DNA from: Pirellulales bacterium | GTDB taxonomy: Bacteria > Planctomycetota > Planctomycetia > Pirellulales > DATAWG01 | Length of the DNA stretch: 64,000 nucleotides | Assembly (NCBI GenBank): GCA_036267355.1 | Contig: DATAWG010000073.1 | Location: forward strand, 62,001 to 126,000 | Reading direction: 5' to 3' | In this document: one piece after another, positions 34,932-43,522 of the stretch | Position numbering within the stretch: position 1 is the stretch's first letter | How the letters are laid out: each line of letters starts with the position of its first letter | The notes under the pieces: model-generated | What the model was told of the DNA's origin: nothing | Databases searched by the model: none | Seen by the model: the letters and a program-made list of their open reading frames with translations, nothing else | Position numbers and translations under genes: made by a program

Positions 34932-35868
34932 ACGCTTTGCCGTCCTCTTCAATTCGGCCACGGCGGCCTGGGCGGGCTTCGCTGTCGCGGACGATCGACA
35001 GGAACAGTTCTTCGAGCGTGGTGGTCGGGTTATCCATCGAATTCAGCGTGCCGTGATGCCGCTCGATGACGGCGCGAATCTCGGCCTTGGCGGCGTCGTC
35101 TAGCCCGGAGGCGCGGATTTGCGTCAAGTCGCGCATCCGCAAAAGGCTATCGACGCGGCCCAGTTCTTTCAGCTCTCCCTGGTGCAAGATCGCAATCCGA
35201 TCGCACACGTCCTGCACGTCGGCCAGCAGGTGGCTACACATGATGATTGTCTTCCCTTCGCTCTTTAGCTTCAGGATCAGATCCTTCATTTCGCGCGTGC
35301 CGATTGGGTCGAGGCCGCTGGTCGGCTCATCCAAAAGAATCAGTTCCGGGTCGTTGATCAGCGCTTGGGCCAGCCCGATGCGGCGAGCCATCCCCTTGGA
35401 ATACTCGCGCAATTGACGGCGCTTCGCCCAATTCAGCCCGACCATGTCGATTAGCGCTGCGGTACGGCGGCGGCGAACGGCCGAGGGCATGTTGAATAGC
35501 CGGCCGTAAAAGTCGAGCGTCTCCTCGGCATTCAAAAAGCGATAGAGATACGATTCTTCGGGCAAGAATCCGATCCGCTCGTTCTTCGATACGTCGGTGG
35601 CGTCGCGGCCGAAGATCAGGGCCTCGCCCGTCGTTGGAAACAGCAGGCCGAGCAGCAATTTGATCGTGGTGGTTTTGCCGGAGCCGTTCGGGCCGAGCAG
35701 TCCGAAGATTTCACCGCGCTGGATACTCAGATCGAGGGGTTTTAGGGCGCGGACCTTTTGCCGGCCCCAGAAATCGCGATAAACCTTCGACAGGTTTCGG
35801 GTTTCGACGACCACATTACTGTCGCCGACCACGGGCGGCTGAACCGCCGGAGCCACTTGCGTCGCCAT
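34930..35868 (-). CDS. ABC transporter ATP-binding protein
   Basis: A 312-residue cytoplasmic ATPase of the ABC-2 export class. Walker A is [20 protein letters not shown], the signature is the slightly unusual [12 protein letters not shown], and Walker B is [12 protein letters not shown]; a Q-loop and the switch His (MCSHLL) are also visible. The C-terminal 60 residues form the extension common in CcmA-like ATPases. It powers the permease encoded next. The region before the ATG is a C-rich repeat, so no ribosome-binding site is seen. The substrate cannot be named. Confidence 0.93.
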   Translation of the reverse strand: MATQVAPAVQPPVVGDSNVVVETRNLSKVYRDFWGRQKVRALKPLDLSIQRGEIFGLLGPNGSGKTTTIKLLLGLLFPTTGEALIFGRDATDVSKNERIGFLPEESYLYRFLNAEETLDFYGRLFNMPSAVRRRRTAALIDMVGLNWAKRRQLREYSKGMARRIGLAQALINDPELILLDEPTSGLDPIGTREMKDLILKLKSEGKTIIMCSHLLADVQDVCDRIAILHQGELKELGRVDSLLRMRDLTQIRASGLDDAAKAEIRAVIERHHGTLNSMDNPTTTLEELFLSIVRDSEARPGRRGRIEEDGKA

Positions 35869-36320
35869 GAGGAATAGGGTGAGGAGTTAGGGTGAGGGGT
35901 TAGGGGACGAAGAAGCGGTAACAACGCTCTGGCAAGACGCGATGGGAAGTGGCGTGTCTCCGGTCGCCGAACGGCGCAACGATTTGAGCCACAAGTTCTT
36001 GTACGGCATCGCCGCGGCCGAAGTTCGACCGCTCGATTTTGGCAACAGAAAAGAACTTGTCCCCCGCGACAGGCCGCCGAGCAGGGTGCCCGCCTCGGAC
36101 TTCACTATAGGAGCGTCGTCACCGCGATTCAAGGAGCCGCAAGAATGCACCGGCGGTCGGCGAGGGGAAAAAAGTTTGGGGAGGCGAGCAAAGAACCGGT
36201 TGACAGGCCGAGTCGATCGGCTAGAATCGGGCATTCATTTGATACTGAGTCTCAATTGCATCAAGGATTCGGCGATTCGTTTTTCCCGCAAGAGCCCGAA
36301 TTCAACATCGGAGAAGTGCC
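35869..36320. other. Divergent intergenic region
   Basis: No gene is seen in this 450-base gap. The left end (35872-35907) is a family E G-rich repeat; a strong promoter-like pair of boxes at 36200-36227 faces the DUF1559 gene. Confidence 0.65.
36200..36227 (+). promoter_or_regulatory. Probable sigma-70-type promoter of the DUF1559 gene
   Basis: A perfect TTGACA (36200-36205) and TAGAAT (36222-36227) are 16 bases apart. The start codon follows after about 93 bases. It is the strongest consensus match seen in the window. Confidence 0.65.
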
Positions 36321-37445
36321 ATGTCACTGCGATCGCCTCGGAAAGGTTTCACGCTGGTCGAATTGCTCGTCGTGATGGCGATCATCGCCTTGCTGGTCGC
36401 ACTGCTATTGCCGGCCGTTCAGTCGGCTCGCGAGGCGGCGCGTCGGGCTGCTTGCCAAAACAACTCGCATCAGTTGGCTTTGGCCACATTGAATTTTGAA
36501 AGCGCTTACGGCTATTTCCCTCCGACTCGCACCTTGGCGTGGAACACCTCCACCAGCAAAGCTCTCACGGGCGGCTCCTGGAGCACGCTGGCTCGCATCC
36601 TGCCATTCATGGAAGAGGGGGCCGTCTACAAGGCGATCGATTTTTCGCAAAGCCCCGGCAGCTACACGTTGCCAAATGGCGTGGTGCTGCAGACCGTCCG
36701 CATCGCCAGCTACATTTGCCCCTCGGAGCAAAACGACACGATGGCTATGGATACTGCGGTCACTCCGGCGACGCCCGCCAGTTATCCGGCCAACTATGCG
36801 TTCAACCTCGGCACTTGGCTCAGCTACGATCCAGTTGCCAACACCGGTGGCAACGGCGCGTTCTTCTGCAATGCCCAGCTCACACCCGGCGCTTTCGTCG
36901 ATGGAACAAGCAAGACTCTCATGACCGCCGAGGTCAAGGCGTTCCAGCCGTATGTCACACTTGCCGGCTATACCGATGCCACCATGCCGCCGGCTCCGAC
37001 CCCCGGCACAACTGGTGCTACGCCCGCCGGAGTGCTCGCCACCTTGTCGATTCCCGGCACCTCGTCGTTCCGGCTCGGGCCAAGCCTGCAGCAAAACACG
37101 GGACACGATGAATGGGGCGACGGCCGTACGCCCCAGGCTGGTTTCACGACCACGTTCACCCCGAACACCGCCGTCAATTACACCTACACCGACGGCAACA
37201 TCTACGACGTCGACTTCGACAATCAGAACGAGGGAACCTCGAACACGAACCCGACTTTCGGACCAGTCACCTCGCGCAGCTATCACATCGGCGGCGTGAA
37301 CGTCTCCTACATGGATGGCTCCGTGCATTTCGTTTCGAATCTGGTGGATTTGGCCACTTGGCAAGCACTGTCGACCCGCGCCGGCGGCGAGATTATCATG
37401 AATTCGAATCTGCTGCCGGTCCAAGGTGAATCGCAAGGCGAATAG
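36321..37445 (+). CDS. DUF1559 prepilin-like protein
   Basis: The N-terminus is a type IV pilin/pseudopilin leader: RKGFTLVELLVVMAIIALLVALLLPAVQ with the cleavage Gly9 before Phe10 and Glu14 at position +5. The C-terminus ends with the family signature H-X9-DG (H322, D332-G333; HIGGVNVSYMDG). These two features define the DUF1559 family, which is very expanded in planctomycetes. The 374-residue product is probably processed by a prepilin peptidase and exported to the cell surface. GGAG lies eight bases before the ATG, and a strong promoter is upstream. Confidence 0.96.
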   Translation: MSLRSPRKGFTLVELLVVMAIIALLVALLLPAVQSAREAARRAACQNNSHQLALATLNFESAYGYFPPTRTLAWNTSTSKALTGGSWSTLARILPFMEEGAVYKAIDFSQSPGSYTLPNGVVLQTVRIASYICPSEQNDTMAMDTAVTPATPASYPANYAFNLGTWLSYDPVANTGGNGAFFCNAQLTPGAFVDGTSKTLMTAEVKAFQPYVTLAGYTDATMPPAPTPGTTGATPAGVLATLSIPGTSSFRLGPSLQQNTGHDEWGDGRTPQAGFTTTFTPNTAVNYTYTDGNIYDVDFDNQNEGTSNTNPTFGPVTSRSYHIGGVNVSYMDGSVHFVSNLVDLATWQALSTRAGGEIIMNSNLLPVQGESQGE

Positions 37446-37466
37446 TTGGCAATCGGGTGAAGTCCA

Positions 37467-38162
37467 ATGTCCTACATCACTAGAACCCGGGTATCGCACC
37501 ATCCCGTATTGGGCCGGCGTGCCCTCTCGGAACGAATCGCGACTCCCATCGTCGGCGTGTTGGCGCTGAGTTGGCCAGCGCGGGTTGCTTCACTCGCTGG
37601 ACTGGCTGCGGCGATGGCCTTGGCTGTCGCCGTCGCCGGCCATCTTTTCGGCGGCTGGTCGATCGGCTTGTGGGGCCGCGGCATGCCGGCCTCGGCATCG
37701 GCACGCGCGCCGCTGTTCACCAAAGCATGGCTCGCCAAGGACAAAGTGGCGATGAGGCAGTTCGTGCGTTCGGCCGACGAAGCGAAGCTGGGGGCATGGA
37801 TTGCATCGACGCCAGTTCCGGCAGCGTTGGCCGGGCTTCCGCCGTCGGATCTCGCGATTAAGACCGTCTCGGTCCACCGGGACGACAACGACGGCGCCAT
37901 CCTCGATGTCCAAATTTCCGCTAGACTCTCGGAGGCGGCTAGCCCGACGGCGACCGCCGCTGTCGTGGAGTATCAAACCTGGAATTGCTCCGGAGATAAG
38001 TGGTATTTCTCTCCGGAAAGACCGCCAGTCGCCATCGCCCAAGGCGCGGGTTTGTCGCGTCCGGCAGCCGCCACGTCGCCAGCCGCGCCGTCGGGAGCCA
38101 AAATGAACCGCGTGCCGAGCCCGCCGCGACCGCGCGGCGACGTCGATCTGGATTGCCATTAA
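37467..38162 (+). CDS. Single-pass membrane protein, unknown function
   Basis: One clear membrane segment (about 38-60, VASLAGLAAAMALAVAVAGHLF) follows a basic cytoplasmic N-terminus. The rest is a ~150-residue extracytoplasmic region that reads like a small alpha/beta fold (KAWLAKDKVAMRQFVRSAD, then DDNDGAILDVQISARL and WNCSGDKWYFSPE) with a Pro/Ala-rich tail. It lies 21 bases after the DUF1559 gene and is probably co-transcribed, which suggests a role in handling or anchoring the pseudopilin; this is inference. Confidence 0.7.
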   Translation: MSYITRTRVSHHPVLGRRALSERIATPIVGVLALSWPARVASLAGLAAAMALAVAVAGHLFGGWSIGLWGRGMPASASARAPLFTKAWLAKDKVAMRQFVRSADEAKLGAWIASTPVPAALAGLPPSDLAIKTVSVHRDDNDGAILDVQISARLSEAASPTATAAVVEYQTWNCSGDKWYFSPERPPVAIAQGAGLSRPAAATSPAAPSGAKMNRVPSPPRPRGDVDLDCH

Positions 38163-38255
38163 ACGTGCAGGCAGTGCGCCCCGTCGCGCTTATTTCGGGA
38201 AAACAAAGCATCTCGACGGCCAGAGTTTTCACGGGCGGGCCGCCTCGCTTTCGCG

Positions 38256-38283
38256 TTGCAATTCGTCGGGCGGGGGCTAAATT
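38256..38283 (+). promoter_or_regulatory. Possible promoter before folC
   Basis: TTGCAA (38256-38261) and TAAATT (38278-38283) are 16 bases apart, in the gap between the membrane protein and the folate gene. Confidence 0.35.
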
Positions 38284-38321
38284 AGCGGCTTGGCCCATGC
38301 CGTGTTTTGCCGCGAGAGCGT

Positions 38322-39779
38322 ATGCAGCCCATCGCCATATCTTCACCCGCGCCGGAGGCTGCGCCCTCTCCGACCCGTTACCACGAAGCGATGCAGTTTC
38401 TCCTCGGACGGATCGATTACGAACGGAGCACGACCGCACAATCGCCGCTACGCGAGTTCCGGCTCGACCGCATGCATGAATTGCTCGGCCGGCTTGGAAA
38501 CCCTCAGCAAATGTATCCGACGATCCACGTGGCCGGCACCAAAGGGAAAGGTTCTTGCGCCGCCATGACGGCGGCGACCCTCACCGCGGCCGGTTATCGC
38601 ACGGGTCTGTATACGTCGCCCCACCTGGATCGGCTCGAAGAGCGGATCATCATCGACGGCCAGTATTGTTCGCCCGAGGCGCTGGTTTCGCTCGTGCATC
38701 GTGTAGGGCCGATCGTCGCGGCGCTTGATGCTGTGCCGGGGATCGAGCCCGACCGGTCGTCGTCGGATCATTTAGCGCCGACATGGTTCGAGATCACGAC
38801 GGCGATGGCGTTGTTGCATTTCGCGGCCGAACAGGTCGACATCGCGGTGGTTGAAGTCGGCCTGGGGGGGCGGCTCGATTCGACCAATGTCGTCCATCCG
38901 CTGGTGTCGATCATCACCAGCATCAGCTTCGACCACATGAAGCAACTTGGTTCTACTCTCGGCGCAATCGCCCGCGAGAAGGCGGGCATCATCAAGCCGG
39001 GCGTGCCGGTGGTCAGCGGAGTGATGAACGTCGAAGCGCAAGCCGCGATCGAAGAGGTTCGCTTCGGCAAGGATGCACCGATCATTCAACTCGGCAGAGA
39101 TTTTGATTATCGCTACCAAGTGCCGCGCGATCTCGACCAAAGCGAGTCGGCTGGCACGATCGATTTTTTGATGCCGACCAGCGGCGGCATTGTCCGCTAT
39201 GCAGATTTGCGGCTCGCGTTGGTGGGCCGACATCAAGCCGCCAATGCGGCGGTGTCGCTGGCGGCGATCGAGCAGATTCGCGCCTGTGGCTGGCAGATTT
39301 CCGAGTCGGCAATTCGCCGGGGGCTCGCGGAAGTGCATTGGCCGGCGCGCGTCGAGATCGTTCGCCGGCGGCCGGCTGTCGTGGTGGATGCGGCTCACAA
39401 CGTCGCTTCCGTGGCCTCGTTATTACAAACGCTCGACGAGAGCTTTTCGACGTCGGCGCCGCGAATCTTGATCTTTGCCACCACGCAAGACAAACAGGTC
39501 CGCGAAATGCTCGAATTATTGCTGCCACGGTTCGATCACGTTTTGCTGACGCGCTACACCACCAATCCGCGTAGCGTTTCGATCGACGAACTGGCAGCTC
39601 TGGCATCGTCGATCTTTGCAACGCCGCACGAGCTCTGCGATACGCCCGCGTTGGCTTGGCGCCGCGCATGCGAATTGGCGACCGACGATCATCTGATTTG
39701 CGCGACCGGCTCGTTTTTCCTCGCCGCCGAACTGAGAGGGGTGGTTCGGGGCGAGGGACGAGAGGCGAGGGGCGAGTAA
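38322..39779 (+). CDS. folC: Bifunctional folylpolyglutamate synthase / dihydrofolate synthase
   Basis: A Mur-ligase-type enzyme that adds glutamate to dihydropteroate or to folates using ATP. The P-loop is HVAGTKGKGSCAAM; LDRLEERIIIDG and VVEVGLGGRLDSTNVV are the family signatures, and IITSISFDHMKQLGST is the Mg2+/folate region. The C-terminal domain has VVVDAAHNVAS. Length is about 485 residues. The last ~13 residues (RGVVRGEGREARGE) come from a G-rich repeat that has been read through, since homologs usually end earlier. ATG 38322 is chosen (GAGAG upstream); a TTG 15 bases upstream is possible. Confidence 0.93.
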   Translation: MQPIAISSPAPEAAPSPTRYHEAMQFLLGRIDYERSTTAQSPLREFRLDRMHELLGRLGNPQQMYPTIHVAGTKGKGSCAAMTAATLTAAGYRTGLYTSPHLDRLEERIIIDGQYCSPEALVSLVHRVGPIVAALDAVPGIEPDRSSSDHLAPTWFEITTAMALLHFAAEQVDIAVVEVGLGGRLDSTNVVHPLVSIITSISFDHMKQLGSTLGAIAREKAGIIKPGVPVVSGVMNVEAQAAIEEVRFGKDAPIIQLGRDFDYRYQVPRDLDQSESAGTIDFLMPTSGGIVRYADLRLALVGRHQAANAAVSLAAIEQIRACGWQISESAIRRGLAEVHWPARVEIVRRRPAVVVDAAHNVASVASLLQTLDESFSTSAPRILIFATTQDKQVREMLELLLPRFDHVLLTRYTTNPRSVSIDELAALASSIFATPHELCDTPALAWRRACELATDDHLICATGSFFLAAELRGVVRGEGREARGE

Positions 39780-40170
39780 CGGCCGGACGGAAAAAAAACC
39801 CTTCACGAATCTCGCGCGCAGCGACGGCGCCTCACGGCCCTCCCAGGGGTTAAATCTTATCAAGGCGACCGGTCGGATCGAATCGCGTTTCCCTCGCTTC
39901 CTATAATTGAATAGGGCCGATCAGAAACGGATCAGAAACCGTGGCGGCCTGTGGAAAACTCTGCGGTTTCGGAGTCCAATGTGCACGTTCTTTGCACGCT
40001 TGACGGCGTGGAAATCGCTAGCGTCTCGGAACTAATCTATTTGGCCAACCCGATTCTTGGCGTATTTTTGACTTAAATGGGGCGTGTGGCTCGGGCATTT
40101 GGTCCCGCTCGGCATCTAAGTTGCAGCCGCCTGAAAGACTTCTCGAGTTTCCGGAATGAAAGGAATTAGC
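39780..40170. other. Intergenic region, nothing recognised
   Basis: About 390 bases without a convincing gene or RNA. It contains some A-rich and GC-skewed stretches (TTTTTGACTTAAATGGGG near 40066) but no clear promoter pair, riboswitch or repeat family. GGAATTAGC at the right end fits the ribosome-binding site of the next gene. Confidence 0.5.
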
Positions 40171-41286
40171 ATGCCACCATCGGCCACGCTGACTCGACCC
40201 ATCTGCATCGGTGCGTTATGTGCGATTACGGCTGCTGGCATCGCGCTCGGCCAGGCCGGAGGTGCCGCGGAGCCGGCTGGGCAAACACAATCGACGCAAA
40301 TACAATCCACGCGGCCGCAATCGACGCAGCCGCAAGCAAATGCTGCGACCCAACCGTCCGGCCAGTTGGCGAACGCTGAAGAATCCGCGGATGAAACGGC
40401 AATTCGCGCAGTCGTCGCAGCATTCAGCAAAGACTATAACGCCGGCGATGCCAAAGCGATCGCCTCGTTGTTTATTCCCGAGGGAGAAATCGTCGCCGAA
40501 GACGGAACGACGCACCAAGGCCGCGACGCCATCGAAGCGGAGTTCGTCGACATCTTTAAAGAACATCCGAAGACGACGATCAAAGACGATATCGCGAATA
40601 TCCATTTTTTGAGTCCCACCTTGGCCGTCGAAACCGGCACGTCGCTGGTTACTCACGATCGTGAACAACCCGCCGAGCGGGAGCGGTATGAAGCGGTTCA
40701 CGTCAAACAAAATGGCCAATGGCGGATGGCGACCGCTCGCGATTTATCGGAAGAGCAACCCTCCGGCGTCGATCAATTGCAGCAATTGCATTGGCTGATC
40801 GGCGACTGGATTGACGAGAGCCCCGACTCGGTGGTCCACACGTCGTATCGCTGGTCGGACGATCATCACTACATCCTCGGCGATTTCTCGGCGAATTTCG
40901 AAGGCAAAATGGCGATCAAGGGGACACAGCGCTTCGGCTGGGATCCGCTGGCAAAAACGATCCGCTCTTGGTCCTTTGATTCCGAAGGAGGCTTCGTCGA
41001 TGGCACGTGGACCCATGAAGGCAACCAGTGGATCATCAAGACTGCCGGCGTTACCAGCGACGGCAAAGCGGCCTCGTCAACCAACTACCTCACGCATCTC
41101 CACAAGCACCGCATGACGTGGGAATCTCGCGATCGGCTGGTGGGCGGCGAAAAGACTCCCGACATCGGCCCGATTACGATCGTCCGGCAAGCGCCGGCCC
41201 CGGGTGTTTCGACATCTCGATCGTCTGCGCCGAAGAAGGTGCCCGAGAGCAGCACGGCGACGCGGACCAACACCATCGGGCAATAG
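40171..41286 (+). CDS. Secreted SnoaL/NTF2-like domain protein
   Basis: A signal peptide (about 1-30) is followed by a Gln/Thr/Ser-rich linker, then an NTF2-like domain of the SgcJ/EcaC type (about 75-195): ETAIRAVVAAFSKDYNAGDAKAIASLFIPEGEIV, then TTHQGRDAIEAEF, then LAVETGTSLVTH. The C-terminal part (about 205-345) reads as a DUF1579-like beta-barrel (QLHWLIGDWIDESPDSVVHTSYRWSDDHHYILGDFS...WDPLAKTIRSWSFDSEGGF). Such domains usually bind small molecules; a reaction cannot be assigned. The second ATG (40171) was chosen for its ribosome-binding site; the first is 15 bases upstream. Confidence 0.75.
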   Translation: MPPSATLTRPICIGALCAITAAGIALGQAGGAAEPAGQTQSTQIQSTRPQSTQPQANAATQPSGQLANAEESADETAIRAVVAAFSKDYNAGDAKAIASLFIPEGEIVAEDGTTHQGRDAIEAEFVDIFKEHPKTTIKDDIANIHFLSPTLAVETGTSLVTHDREQPAERERYEAVHVKQNGQWRMATARDLSEEQPSGVDQLQQLHWLIGDWIDESPDSVVHTSYRWSDDHHYILGDFSANFEGKMAIKGTQRFGWDPLAKTIRSWSFDSEGGFVDGTWTHEGNQWIIKTAGVTSDGKAASSTNYLTHLHKHRMTWESRDRLVGGEKTPDIGPITIVRQAPAPGVSTSRSSAPKKVPESSTATRTNTIGQ

Positions 41287-41374
41287 CCGGACAGCTCAAT
41301 CTTGAGAGGCTCGAATTCCAACGAAGACCAATACCATCGGCGGTTGTTTTTCCGACCGCAAGCAAGGTGCAATT

Positions 41375-43072
41375 ATGAATACTTCAATCACGACAGTTCC
41401 CTTGGCGAATTCGATTCGTCGTTTTTCGTTGATGCTGCCCGCGGCAATTGTGATGGCGGCTGCCACGGCGTTTGCCCTTCGGCCGGCCTTTGCCGCTCGT
41501 GGCGGAGAACGGGGGGGCGGCGCACATTTTAGCGGCGGCGGAGCCCACGTCGGCGGCGGGGGCGAACATTTCGGCGGCGGCGCTCGGTCCAGCTTTGGCC
41601 ATGCACCGACTTTCAGCACGCCCCATGTCGCCCGCGCCCCGGAATTTCACGCGGCACCGCACGAGACATTCTCAAGAACGAACGTAGCCCGACCAAATGT
41701 GTCCCGGCCCGCACTCGAGAATCATCCGGAATTCGCACAACGGCCGGCAATCGAAGGGCGGCCAGACACGATCGGCCGGATCGGCTTGGATAACCATCTG
41801 CAAAACCACTACGATTTCTTCGGCCGCCCCGGCATCGCCGATCATTCGGCACTTGGTGTTCGTCCATCGTACGTCAATCATCCGGAGTATTTCAACCGCG
41901 GTGCAACCGGGCGGACGGGAGTCGTCGCCGGCGCTGGAGCAGTTGGTCGCAATCCGCTTTTGGGCTCGTGGTATCACGGCGATTGGCACGGCTCTTGGGG
42001 CAATGGCCGATACCATTGGTATGGCCGGCCGGCTTGGTGGTGGGGAAATAACTGGTGGGGGGCCGGTTATTTGCCTGGCTACGCGGCTTGGACGATCCCC
42101 TGGAACTGGGGCTACTGGTCCTATTACAACCCCTATTACACCGCTCCCCTGACGTTCGGCAGCACCGTCGTCGATTATGCGCAGCCGATCGTTTTGGCCA
42201 CTCCGCCGGCCGGCGTCAACCAGACGACAGCGCAGGACCAAGCGATGCAGTCGTTCGCGGCAGCCCGAGATGCATTCATGAATGGCGACTACCGACAGGC
42301 GCTCACGCAGGTGGACAACGCGATTGGCCTGTTGCCGAACGACGCCGTGTTGCATGAATTCCGCGGCTTGACACTGTTCGCCTTAGGCGATTACCGCCAG
42401 GCGGCAGCCTCGATCTACGCAGCGCTTTCGGTCGGCCCGGGCTGGGATTGGACGACGCTGAGCAGTTTCTATCCAGACGTCGATGTTTACACGCAACAAT
42501 TACGGGCGCTCGAGCAATATGCCGGTCAGCATCCGAACCAGCCCGACGCTCGGTTCCTCCTGGCCTATGAATACCTGACCTGCGGTTACGTCGATCAGGC
42601 GATTCCACAGTTGCAAGATGTCGTTCAGCTCAATCCGAAAGACCAACTCGCGGCCCAGCTTTTGGCTTCGCTCACGAATCCGCAAACAGCATCTCCCGGC
42701 GAGACATCGACCGGCTATGTGCCGCTGCCGGGCGGCTCCACTGGCTCGGCAGCTCCGGGCGAGCCAACCCCTTCGGCCGTGCCTGTGAGCGTGGCGGCGC
42801 TGACCGGACGCTGGACGGCAACGCGGCCGGATGGCGGCACGATCGTCTTGAATCTCGGCGGCGATTCGAAATTCGACTGGAATTACACCGCCGGCGGCCA
42901 GTCGCACAACTTTGGCGGCGGATATTCGATCGCCGACAACTTGCTGATCCTGAAGCAAGGCGATTCGCCCGCCATGGTCGGACAGGTGACGATGTTGAAT
43001 AACCGGCAATTCAATTTCAAAATGCCGGGCGACAATCCGAACGATCCCGGCCTCACGTTTACGCGATCATAG
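41375..43072 (+). CDS. Secreted Gly/His-rich protein with TPR units
   Basis: Signal peptide about 1-40, then a Gly/His-rich low-complexity region (about 41-75, GGGAHFSGGGAHVGGGGEHF), a His/Asn/Pro-rich stretch to about 180, and a Trp/Tyr/Gly-rich block (WYHGDWHGSWGNGRYHWYG). Residues about 285-430 form TPR-like helices (SFAAARDAFMNGDYRQALTQVDNAIGLLPNDAVLHEFRGLTLFALGDYRQAA). The last ~95 residues form a small beta domain (LTGRWTATRPDGGTIVLNLGG). The mix suggests a cell-envelope scaffold. AAGGTG precedes the ATG, 89 bases after the previous gene, with which it may be co-transcribed. Confidence 0.8.
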   Translation: MNTSITTVPLANSIRRFSLMLPAAIVMAAATAFALRPAFAARGGERGGGAHFSGGGAHVGGGGEHFGGGARSSFGHAPTFSTPHVARAPEFHAAPHETFSRTNVARPNVSRPALENHPEFAQRPAIEGRPDTIGRIGLDNHLQNHYDFFGRPGIADHSALGVRPSYVNHPEYFNRGATGRTGVVAGAGAVGRNPLLGSWYHGDWHGSWGNGRYHWYGRPAWWWGNNWWGAGYLPGYAAWTIPWNWGYWSYYNPYYTAPLTFGSTVVDYAQPIVLATPPAGVNQTTAQDQAMQSFAAARDAFMNGDYRQALTQVDNAIGLLPNDAVLHEFRGLTLFALGDYRQAAASIYAALSVGPGWDWTTLSSFYPDVDVYTQQLRALEQYAGQHPNQPDARFLLAYEYLTCGYVDQAIPQLQDVVQLNPKDQLAAQLLASLTNPQTASPGETSTGYVPLPGGSTGSAAPGEPTPSAVPVSVAALTGRWTATRPDGGTIVLNLGGDSKFDWNYTAGGQSHNFGGGYSIADNLLILKQGDSPAMVGQVTMLNNRQFNFKMPGDNPNDPGLTFTRS

Positions 43073-43522
43073 CTTGTATTGACCGGCGGCTAGCACCTTG
43101 CCGCTCGCACGACTGGCCCTGAGCGGGGCAACGGCCTAGTGCGGCGTCAACGCTGGAGTCTGGGATGATCAAAGCGATTCGCCCGACGATTTGCCGTCTC
43201 ACTACCGACCCGCGATCTTTTGATGTGGCGCAACACAAACCCGAAGCGTAAGCGAGGGAGCGCCGCAACGGCGGCATCGTCTCGCTGGAGACGGCAAAAG
43301 CCGCATGCACATTGGATGATCGCGTTCGCGAGGGCCAACCCGCAACGGAGCGCATCCTCGCTTACGCTTCGGGCTTGTGCACGCGTGCGATATCGCTAAT
43401 GGCGTCGTCTCGCTGAAGACGGAAAAGCCGCATGCACATTTGGATGATCGCGTTCGTGAGGGCGGCCCGCAACGGAGCGCTCCCTCGCTTACGCTTCGGG
43501 CTTGTGCACGTCTTCGGTATGC
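43073..43522. other. Intergenic region with tandem 105-base and family B repeats
   Basis: No gene is seen in 450 bases between two convergent genes. It contains family B cores near 43240, 43356 and 43482, two of them inside a tandem duplication listed separately. Confidence 0.75.
43278..43509. repeat. Imperfect tandem duplication of about 105 bases
   Basis: The unit at 43278-43382 (CGTCTCGCTGGAGACGGCAA ... GGGCTTGTGCAC) is repeated at 43406-43509 with a small number of substitutions. Each unit starts with a small hairpin (CGTCTCGCTGGAGACG) and ends with a family B core (CCTCGCTTACGCTTCGGGCT). An inverted family B core lies at 43240-43262. Confidence 0.9.

Noticed and set aside
35942-36499. 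Plus-strand open frame overlapping the start of the DUF1559 gene
   Set aside because: It crosses a strong promoter and the start of a clear prepilin leader in another frame.
39780-40170. Possible riboswitch upstream of the NTF2-like gene
   Set aside because: No known aptamer core could be matched, and the downstream gene is not a metabolic gene.
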